This document shows positions 1 through 4,987 of a stretch of DNA of 9,586 nt, piece after piece. The stretch covers positions 1 through 9,586 of the forward strand of contig JAFGRR010000595.1 in NCBI GenBank assembly GCA_016935035.1. Reading direction: 5' to 3'. The stretch is from Phycisphaerae bacterium (lineage in GTDB: Bacteria > Planctomycetota > Phycisphaerae > UBA1845 > Fen-1342). Every line of letters begins with the position of its first letter. Positions within the stretch are counted from its first letter, which is position 1. The notes below the pieces were generated by a model that made no database searches, was not told the DNA's origin, and saw nothing but the letters and a program-made list of their open reading frames with translations. The translations under genes were made by a program, and so were the position numbers.

Positions 1-1086
1 AACCCCGCGTTACCCGACCACGATCGCAACGGCTTCCGCAACGCCGACGTGCCGCGCTCGGCCGAAATCGTCGTGCTCGGCGATTCGCAGACCTATGGCG
101 TGAACGCCACACGCGACGAAGCCTGGCCGCAGCAGCTTCAACAGATCACCGGCCGCACGACATACAACCTCGCTTACGGCGGCTATGGCCCGGCACACTA
201 CCTGGCACTGCTGCCCGAGGCTCAGAAGCTCTCGCCGCGCGTCATCATCGTCGCCATGTACGCCGGCAACGACCTATTCGACTGCTACAACCTGGTGCAC
301 GGCCACGGCCAGATGCCGGAGCTTTTGCCCGACGACGCCGCGGTGCTCACCGCAATCGCCGCGGCCGAGGCGTCCGACCCGCTGATGCCGCACATCGACG
401 CCCTGTTCGCCGCCACCGCCGGCGTAGCCATCACCCAGACGAACCCTGAGCCCGCCGCCGCTCCCGCGCCGCACCCGTTCGCGCTACGCCAATGCGTGTC
501 GGACTACTCGAAGCTCTATGGCCTGCTGCGTGCGACGAAAGATGCCATGCGCCCGCGTGCCGCCGTTGCGTCACCGACAACCGACGAATGGGCGACACTG
601 AGCCAACGTGCCGCCGAGCACCCGGACGCGCTGGTGATGTTCGAGCATGCGGGCGTACGCACCGTGTTCACGCCGGCATACCGCGGATGCGCGCTCGATC
701 TCGCTGATCCGCGTATCGCCGACGGCGAGCGCATCGCGCTGGAGTCGCTACGAAAGCTGTGCGAACAAATCCGCGCCGCCGGCGTCGAGCCCGTCCTGCT
801 GCTGATCCCGACGAAAGAACGCGTCTTCGCGAACGCCATCACCGACGCCGACACCGACATGCCGGCGGAGTACGAGCATCTGATCGCGAATGAAGAGCTG
901 CTGTGGTCGGCGACGAAGGCGGCGGCGGCCAATCTGGGCGTCACATGTATCGACGCGCTGCCGGCGCTGCAAGCCGCTCTCGCCGCCGACCAGTCCCCCT
1001 ACCCCCCCAACGCCGACGGTCACCCCAACGCCGACGGCTATCACATCATCGCCCAAACGGTCGCCGGCGCACTTCAGGATCGCTGA
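1..1086 (+). CDS. SGNH/GDSL-family hydrolase (5' end outside the window)
   Basis: The reading frame is open from base 1 and 361 codons are visible before TGA at 1084-1086. The GTG at 49 is internal, because the residues before it (RNGFRN) are the usual lead-in to the first SGNH block in exported SGNH proteins. Visible blocks: G27-D28-S29 with the candidate nucleophile Ser29 (VVLGDSQTYG), a glycine block YGGYGP around residues 59-64, AGND at 88-91 with the oxyanion Asn90, and DGHPN at 339-343 supplying the candidate Asp/His. This order is typical of SGNH esterases and acetyltransferases, including AlgX/AlgJ-like proteins that act on exported polysaccharide. The substrate cannot be read from sequence. 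The missing N-terminus probably holds a membrane anchor or signal (inference). The block-V codons contain a local duplication, described separately. Confidence 0.85.
   Translation, partial: NPALPDHDRNGFRNADVPRSAEIVVLGDSQTYGVNATRDEAWPQQLQQITGRTTYNLAYGGYGPAHYLALLPEAQKLSPRVIIVAMYAGNDLFDCYNLVHGHGQMPELLPDDAAVLTAIAAAEASDPLMPHIDALFAATAGVAITQTNPEPAAAPAPHPFALRQCVSDYSKLYGLLRATKDAMRPRAAVASPTTDEWATLSQRAAEHPDALVMFEHAGVRTVFTPAYRGCALDLADPRIADGERIALESLRKLCEQIRAAGVEPVLLLIPTKERVFANAITDADTDMPAEYEHLIANEELLWSATKAAAANLGVTCIDALPALQAALAADQSPYPPNADGHPNADGYHIIAQTVAGALQDR
1005..1037 (+). repeat. 15-bp direct repeat inside the SGNH catalytic block
   Basis: CCCCAACGCCGACGG occurs at 1005-1019 and again at 1023-1037, an 18-bp period that stays in frame and encodes PNADG twice. 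It overlaps the catalytic DGH motif and directly follows a run of seven C at 1002-1008. Confidence 0.85.
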
Positions 1087-1090
1087 GACC

Positions 1091-1121
1091 ATGCAGCGGC
1101 AGAGGTCTCGTCGGCCGAATT
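1091..1121 (+). repeat. Degenerate copy of the GTAG-headed palindrome
   Basis: This 31-base stretch starts 4 bases after the SGNH stop codon. It differs at only a few positions from the better copies at 2545-2575 and, inverted, 2739-2769. The shared core includes GGTCTCGTCGGCCG against CGTCTCGTCGGCCG. The 5' half of the stem has diverged, so the hairpin is weakened, which suggests an old copy. Confidence 0.6.
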
Positions 1122-1151
1122 CCGAGGTTGATGGCCCAACATGCCTTGGCC

Positions 1152-1294
1152 GGGTGCCACTGCTCTTGAGCAGTGCTTTATCCTGGAATCGACGCCATCA
1201 AGATTCCGGGACACCGGTTGGGACGCGAAACCGGCTGATCCCCCGTCCGCCGGCTGCCGCACACTTTCGGCGCTGCTCAAGAGCAGTGGCACAT
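1152..1294. repeat. Inverted pair of the 18-bp palindrome (REPIN-like unit)
   Basis: The left copy has core CACTGCTCTTGAGCAGTG at 1158-1175, preceded by GGGTGC. The right copy is inverted at 1271-1288, with one mismatch in the left stem (CGCTGCTC), followed by GCACA. The asymmetric flanks face outward, as in paired REP elements, and the unit is about 140 bp. Between the copies are two more hairpins: 1182-1190 with 1202-1210 (one T-G pair), and CCGGTT at 1214-1219 with AACCGG at 1229-1234. The unit lies between the 3' ends of the converging SGNH and ccdA genes. Confidence 0.75.
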
Positions 1295-1304
1295 CGTGTG
1301 CGGC
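1256..1304 (-). terminator. Stem around a palindrome at the ccdA 3' end, candidate terminator
   Basis: GCCGCACAC at 1256-1264 pairs perfectly with GTGTGCGGC at 1296-1304, whose last base is the final base of the ccdA stop codon. The right-hand palindrome copy is nested inside the loop. No U-run follows, so this is not a classical intrinsic terminator. It may stabilise the 3' end or slow transcription. Confidence 0.35.
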
Positions 1305-1978
1305 TACAGGAGGATCCAGACTCCGACCAAGACGATCAACGCGCCGCCGACGCGGCGGAGAATATCAGTGCCGCGTGTCCAACCCTTTGAGTCGGCCAGC
1401 TTCTGCACCAGACCGATCGACGTCCCGCCAACCAGCACCAAGCCGCAATGCCCGATGCTGTATGCCACCAGCAGTGTCACGCCAAACGCGACGCCGTACA
1501 GTGGCGTGATTACGAGCAATGCCGCCAGCACCGGCCCCGCGCATGGCATGGAGATCAGCCCGAACAGCATTCCCAGCAGCAGCGCCCCAACAAAGCCGCG
1601 CCTTTTCGGCTGAAGACCCGTGGGCGCCGGAATGCGCACGTGCAGCACACCCAGCAGATGCAACCCCATGAGTAGGCAGACAATCGCCGCTACGTACTGC
1701 CACCAAGTCACCGGCAGAATCGAGCTGGCGGTCATCACGCCGAACCACATCAGCCCGAAGGTGATCGTAAGCCCAAGCGTGAAGGTCAACGAGAGCAGAA
1801 ACGAGCGAGCATACGTGCGTTTCTCTTGGCCGGCTACATAGCCGACCATCAGCGGTGCCGCCGCCAGCACACACGGATTCGCCGCCGTCAGCAACCCGCC
1901 TGCCAGCGCCACCAGGGGGGCGAGCCAGACATTGGCCTGCATGAGTTGGGCCAGACTCTCCTGCCACGCGTCGAACAT
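1304..1978 (-). CDS. ccdA: CcdA/DsbD-beta-type transmembrane thiol-electron transporter
   Basis: This 224-residue protein is mostly membrane helices (about six), the usual size and layout of CcdA. The family moves reducing equivalents from cytoplasmic thioredoxin across the inner membrane to extracytoplasmic thioredoxin-fold proteins. The two expected cysteines are present in family contexts: Cys36 in ANPCVLA and Cys146 in SMPCAGPV, one in the first helix of each half. Further cysteines are at 101 and 178. The ATG directly follows the TAG of the upstream thioredoxin gene with no spacer, and GGAG sits 8 bases before it, so the two are surely co-transcribed and probably coupled. With that partner it reproduces the beta and gamma modules of DsbD as separate proteins. 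Alternative roles are cytochrome c maturation or general periplasmic reduction. No other cytochrome c maturation gene is in the window. Confidence 0.88.
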   Translation of the reverse strand: MFDAWQESLAQLMQANVWLAPLVALAGGLLTAANPCVLAAAPLMVGYVAGQEKRTYARSFLLSLTFTLGLTITFGLMWFGVMTASSILPVTWWQYVAAIVCLLMGLHLLGVLHVRIPAPTGLQPKRRGFVGALLLGMLFGLISMPCAGPVLAALLVITPLYGVAFGVTLLVAYSIGHCGLVLVGGTSIGLVQKLADSKGWTRGTDILRRVGGALIVLVGVWILL

Positions 1979-2509
1979 CTATTCCACTCCGAGTTCGGCG
2001 AACTTCGCAACAAAGTCGGCCTTCGGCAGAAAACCCTCGTGCCGCCAGACCTCCTTGCCGTCGCGATCGAAGAATACCTGCGTCGGGATCAGCCGAATGT
2101 TGTAGGGTTCGCCGGCCTTGGGGTCTTTCCAGACGTCGATGAATTCGACGGTCACGCGACCGGCGTACTCATTCTTGAGCTCTTCGAGAATCGGGGCCAG
2201 CTTCTTGCACGGGATGCACTTGTCCGCGCCGAGGTCCACCACACGCGGCAGCCCGGCCGGCTGAGCCTCGGCCACCGCCGGCTGCGTCGCGGCGTTTAGG
2301 AGATCGAGCACGGCGGCGTCCGACTCGGCGGCTGGCGCAGCGCCAGTGTCGGCGAGTGATGCGTCGGCGGGCGCGGTGGTTTGCGGTTCCGCATCCGCCG
2401 TGCCAGATGTCGGTGTCTCGACCTGCATCGATCGATACCACGCGATGCCGGCAACGAGGCCTATGACGGCCGCTACGACCACTATGTTGATGACGCCCTG
2501 CTTGTTCAT
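1979..2509 (-). CDS. Membrane-anchored thioredoxin-fold protein, CcdA partner
   Basis: This 176-residue protein has an uncleaved-looking N-terminal helix (residues 7-24). A low-complexity Ala/Pro/Thr/Asp linker follows (about 31-85), then a thioredoxin domain (about 87-176). The active site is Cys98-Ile-Pro-Cys101-Lys, the cis-proline loop is IPTQVFF (Pro142), and the family ending WRHEGF..KADF is present. CIPC and the position next to CcdA match DsbD-gamma-like and thiol:disulfide interchange proteins, so the domain most likely faces the periplasm and is reduced by CcdA. The linker gives reach from the membrane. The start is ATG at 2509 with AGGTG 5 bases upstream. No convincing promoter precedes it. 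The 278 bp upstream are palindromic repeats, so transcription may come from the arsR promoter by read-through (inference). Confidence 0.85.
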   Translation of the reverse strand: MNKQGVINIVVVAAVIGLVAGIAWYRSMQVETPTSGTADAEPQTTAPADASLADTGAAPAAESDAAVLDLLNAATQPAVAEAQPAGLPRVVDLGADKCIPCKKLAPILEELKNEYAGRVTVEFIDVWKDPKAGEPYNIRLIPTQVFFDRDGKEVWRHEGFLPKADFVAKFAELGVE

Positions 2510-2544
2510 TTCGGCACCTATTGGACGCGACGGTGGCGCCGCGT

Positions 2545-2769
2545 ATGTAGCGGCCGACGTCTCGTCGGCCGTCTTTCGCCACAGGTAACGCTATCTCGCA
2601 CACGACAAAGCACTGCCCAAGAGCAGTGGCACCCGCCGCGCCAATCCGAGCCCGCCCAGTTATGGGCGGGTTGGTTCTCGCGGCACGGGCAACCGTGCCA
2701 TGACTGGCCCGGCTCGGATCGGGCCACTGGGGTGCCGCAAGACGGCCGACGGGACGTCGGCCGCTACAT
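2545..2769. repeat. Composite palindromic element with 31-bp inverted ends (REPIN-like)
   Basis: The ends 2545-2575 and 2739-2769 are inverted copies of a 31-base unit with one mismatch. Each unit has GTAG on its outer side and then a perfect 9-bp hairpin: CGGCCGACG with CGTCGGCCG, at 2551-2571 and 2743-2763. Outward-facing GTAG before a hairpin, in inverted pairs, is the REP/REPIN plan. Between them lie the 18-bp palindrome family (core 2611-2628), CCCGCCCA/TGGGCGGG (2651-2670), GGCACGG/CCGTGCC (2682-2699) and TGGCCCG/CGGGCCA (2705-2726). A longer-range pair joins ATCCGAGCC (2644-2652) and GGCTCGGAT (2711-2719). No coding potential is convincing here. It fills most of the 278-bp gap between two same-strand genes. 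Confidence 0.8.
2608..2634 (-). repeat. 18-bp palindrome family, single copy
   Basis: The core is CACTGCCCAAGAGCAGTG (2611-2628), one base off the family consensus, with the conserved flanks AAAG before and GCACCC after. It is embedded in the composite element at 2545-2769. Confidence 0.8.
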
Positions 2770-2787
2770 TGGCGTGCGCCTGCCGGG

Positions 2788-3021
2788 TTAGGCTTGTAGC
2801 AGCTTCTTCAACTCAGCCGCACTCGGCAGTTTGCCCGCGATCTTCACTTGCCCGTCAATGACCAGCGCCGGCGTCATCATCACGCCGTAGGACGCAATCT
2901 TGCCGAGGTCCTTCACGTGATCGAGCGTGTAGTCAATGCCGAGTTCGTCGGCAGCCTTGCGCACTGCGTCCTCAAGTGCGTTGCACTTGGCACAGCCCGT
3001 TCCGAGCACTTCCAGTTTCAT
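2788..3021 (-). CDS. Small redox-active thioredoxin (TIGR00412 / Thioredoxin_3 type)
   Basis: This complete 77-residue single-domain protein has the beta-alpha-beta-alpha-beta-beta-alpha pattern of mini-thioredoxins. The N-terminal strand MKLEVLGTGCAKC carries the CxxC at Cys10 and Cys13, and the cis-proline loop MMTPALVIDG has Pro51. These match the small redox-active disulfide protein 2 family, which often neighbours ArsP/DUF318 permeases. There is no signal peptide, so it is cytoplasmic. The ATG lies 3 bases after the permease stop, with GGGAG 8 bases upstream inside the permease 3' end, so it belongs to the same operon. A plausible job is to bind or reduce a thiophilic metal(loid), or to keep permease or repressor cysteines reduced (inference). 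Confidence 0.88.
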   Translation of the reverse strand: MKLEVLGTGCAKCNALEDAVRKAADELGIDYTLDHVKDLGKIASYGVMMTPALVIDGQVKIAGKLPSAAELKKLLQA

Positions 3022-3024
3022 GCG

Positions 3025-4446
3025 TCACACTCCCTGCGTCGCAATCGCCCCGTAACTCATGCCCGCCACCGTCGAAAGCACGACGACGAGCGAAACATAG
3101 ACCAATGTCTTGCGTGTCCCCATCACCGAGCGAATGACCAGCATGCTCGGCAGCGACAACGCCGGCCCCGCGAGTAGCAGTGCCAGCGCCGGCCCCTTGC
3201 CCATACCGGCTCCCAGCAGACCCTGCAAGATCGGCACCTCGGTCAGCGTGGCGAAATACATCAGTGCGCCGGCTACCGATGCGAACAGGTTGGCCCGCAA
3301 ACTGTTGCCGCCGAGCGATTCGGCGATCCAGCTCTCCGGGATCAACGCCGGATGTCCCGGCCGCCCGAGCAAGACTCCCGCGACCAGCACGCCGACGAAA
3401 AGCAGCGGCAATATCTGCTTCGCGAAAACCCACGTGCTGCCAACCCACTCCCGCAACTCGCCGCGTGCAAACCACGCCATGAGCAATGCCACCAGGAGCG
3501 TCAAGAAACTGCCAGTCACCCACCATTTGACGTGCCAGATACTGGTGGCCAGCCCTGGCACGGGTGTCATACTGGCAATTCGGGCGGCGTCCAGTTCGCA
3601 CTGCTCGCCGGCACGCTGTCCACCAACTATCTGCATCTTGTAGACGACATTGCCGCCGGAGTTTTCGCTGCCCAACACGACCGCACGGATGTCCGCTTCC
3701 CCGGCAACCGCAATGTCAAACTCGGTGGGCTTGGCCCAATTGGCGAAGACCAGAATGCCGATCATGGCGGCGAAATAGACGGCGTTTTGCCAAAGTGAGC
3801 GTCCGCTGGCGTCGTCCGGCACGTAGAACCCGCCCTCGACTTGTCGAGCGGCCTCTTCCTTGCGGTAGATCAGGTGCATGCTCAGACCGATGACGACGCT
3901 GAAGACGATGGCGCCTATCGCGCGGGCCAGTCCGAGTTCCCACCCCAGCACGCGCGCCGTCAGGATGATCGCCAGCGCGTTGATCGCCGGCCCCGAATAG
4001 AGAAACGCCGTCGCCGGCCCGAGCCCCGCCCCGCGTTTGTAGATGCCGGCGAACAGCGGCAGGATCGTGCACGAGCACGCCGCCAGAATCGTGCCCGAAA
4101 CCGCCGCCACGGTGTACGCGACGGCCTTGTGGGCGCGGGCCCCGAAGTACTTCATGACGGCGGCCTGCGAGACGAAGCACGAAATCGCCCCCGCGATGAA
4201 CAGGGCCGGCACCAGGCAGAGCATCACGTGGTGCCGGGCGTAGTCCTGAAGCATAAGCAGCGACTCGCGCCCGGCCGTAACCGCGGTGCCACCGGCGGGC
4301 AGCGATTCGAACGGCAGGAAATACGCCGCCAGGAAAACGGCCAGCATGATCCCGAGCGTGGCCGCGGCCCGGGCGGGCGCGGACCATTGCTTCATGGCCA
4401 TGTAGCCATAAATACGGACAAAAAAAGACGACTTGGATGCAATCAA
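3025..4446 (-). CDS. ArsP/DUF318-family permease (putative metal(loid) or organometalloid exporter)
   Basis: This polytopic protein has 473 residues from the chosen TTG start, with two homologous halves of the PF03773 (ArsP_1) family. The first half carries ACSCTILPLFAGIYKRG (Cys124 and Cys126) and LYSGPAINALAI (about 150-160). The second has TEVPILQGLL (402-411), GMGKGPALALLLAG and PALSLPSM. Characterised ArsP proteins export trivalent organoarsenicals. Here the substrate is inferred from the ArsR neighbour and the CSC pair. A hydrophilic segment of about 70 residues (239-307), with a further Cys283, separates two helices and looks like a small soluble domain. The TTG at 4446 overlaps the arsR TGA and has AGGAGG 7 bases upstream. 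The in-frame ATGs at 4401 and 4395 lack a good ribosome site. Translation is probably coupled to arsR. Confidence 0.85.
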   Translation of the reverse strand: MIASKSSFFVRIYGYMAMKQWSAPARAAATLGIMLAVFLAAYFLPFESLPAGGTAVTAGRESLLMLQDYARHHVMLCLVPALFIAGAISCFVSQAAVMKYFGARAHKAVAYTVAAVSGTILAACSCTILPLFAGIYKRGAGLGPATAFLYSGPAINALAIILTARVLGWELGLARAIGAIVFSVVIGLSMHLIYRKEEAARQVEGGFYVPDDASGRSLWQNAVYFAAMIGILVFANWAKPTEFDIAVAGEADIRAVVLGSENSGGNVVYKMQIVGGQRAGEQCELDAARIASMTPVPGLATSIWHVKWWVTGSFLTLLVALLMAWFARGELREWVGSTWVFAKQILPLLFVGVLVAGVLLGRPGHPALIPESWIAESLGGNSLRANLFASVAGALMYFATLTEVPILQGLLGAGMGKGPALALLLAGPALSLPSMLVIRSVMGTRKTLVYVSLVVVLSTVAGMSYGAIATQGV

Positions 4447-4772
4447 CGAACCGCCTCCTGCTGCGCCTTCAGGTTCTCTTTCAGCACCGACTCGATGCAT
4501 TGCCAGAAGCCCTGCAAGCAGGCGACCTTGAGGCGGTAAAACGTCATCACGCCGTCCTTGCGGTCGGCGACGATGCCGGCGTGCTTGAGCACGGCCAGGT
4601 GCTTTGAGACAGTGGACTGGTCGGCCCCGACGAGATCAGTCAGTTCGCAGACGCAAAGCTCGCCGTCGGCCAAAGCGTCGAGCATTATCAGCCGGCTTGG
4701 ATGAGCCAAAGCCTTGGCAATCGCCGCCCGGGCTTCGTAACGCTGGCGAGAATGTCGGGGTTTGAGAGCCAT
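4443..4772 (-). CDS. arsR: ArsR/SmtB-family metal(loid)-sensing repressor
   Basis: This 109-residue winged-helix protein has the normal family length. ALAHPSRLIMLDAL (21-34) is the family signature. ELCVCEL (38-44) puts Cys40 and Cys42 where the As(III)/Sb(III)-binding CxC of ArsR and CadC lies. DQSTVSKHLAVLKHAGIV (51-68) is the recognition helix region, and RKDGVMTFYRL (71-81) the wing. Two more cysteines, Cys85 and Cys92, lie in the C-terminal helix and could complete a metal site. It is the first gene of the operon and should repress its own promoter until metal binds. Start is ATG at 4772; GGAG at 4785-4788 is a little far (12 bases) and the leader is very short. The DNA-binding role is secure. 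The exact ligand (As, Sb, Cd or an organometalloid) is inferred. Confidence 0.9.
   Translation of the reverse strand: MALKPRHSRQRYEARAAIAKALAHPSRLIMLDALADGELCVCELTDLVGADQSTVSKHLAVLKHAGIVADRKDGVMTFYRLKVACLQGFWQCIESVLKENLKAQQEAVR
4454..4459 (-). promoter_or_regulatory. Shine-Dalgarno that decides the permease start
   Basis: AGGAGG lies inside the arsR 3' end, 7 bases before a TTG that overlaps the arsR TGA stop (TTGA). It is the only strong ribosome site near the permease N-terminus and supports a TTG start with translational coupling. Confidence 0.65.
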
Positions 4773-4795
4773 CGGCGTTTTGTTCTCCGTGACGT

Positions 4796-4824
4796 ATTAT
4801 ATGGCGTCATGGTAATTATGCCAT
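4796..4824 (-). promoter_or_regulatory. Sigma70-type promoter of the arsR operon
   Basis: Read on the minus strand, the -35 box is ATGGCA (4824-4819, 4 of 6 consensus), the spacer is 17 bases, and the -10 box is a perfect TATAAT (4801-4796). The start of transcription would fall near 4789, leaving a leader of about 17 bases before the arsR ATG. The local AT-rich patch stands out from the GC-rich surroundings. Confidence 0.7.
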
Positions 4825-4826
4825 AT
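4799..4826. promoter_or_regulatory. Inverted-repeat operator candidate for ArsR
   Basis: ATATGGC (4799-4805) and GCCATAT (4820-4826) form a perfect 7-bp inverted repeat around a 14-base AT-rich centre, extended by one T-A pair beyond a G-T. It covers the -35 box, the spacer and half of the -10 box. That is where ArsR-family dimers usually bind to block polymerase. Confidence 0.6.
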
Positions 4827-4912
4827 CTATGTATCGGAATCCCGTGCTTCTTGATTGCACGCGCGATACGGAACAAGCTGTGGCCAAATGTTGCGTACGG
4901 AAGACGTATCCC

Positions 4913-4938
4913 GGGTGCCACTGCTCTTGAGCAGTGCT
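4913..4938 (+). repeat. 18-bp palindrome family, single copy
   Basis: This copy has the perfect core CACTGCTCTTGAGCAGTG (4919-4936), preceded by GGGTGC and followed by CT. It lies upstream of the arsR promoter and downstream of the 4988-6214 gene. Confidence 0.85.
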
Positions 4939-4950
4939 GACCGACCGGAA

Positions 4951-4972
4951 ACTTCTGTTCGGCTTCAGAAGT
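4951..4972 (-). terminator. Stem-loop after the 4988-6214 gene
   Basis: ACTTCTG (4951-4957) pairs perfectly with CAGAAGT (4966-4972) around an 8-base loop, 15 bases past the stop codon. On the minus strand it is followed only by TTCC, so the U-run is too short for a firm intrinsic-terminator call. Confidence 0.3.
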
Positions 4973-4987
4973 CGGTTGCCGTCCCAA

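Noticed and set aside
1365..1967. 200-codon minus-strand frame inside ccdA
   Set aside because: It is a shifted frame of ccdA; only the ccdA frame shows membrane helices and family motifs.
3841..4539. 232-codon open frame on the plus strand
   Set aside because: It is antisense to the permease and arsR, is rich in Arg/Gln/Asp as expected from GC-rich shadows, and has no ribosome site.
4831..4869. Imperfect hairpin GTATCG...GTGC / GCAC...CGATAC upstream of arsR
   Set aside because: The arms are short and interrupted, and it lies upstream of the promoter, so neither a riboswitch nor a terminator role is supported.
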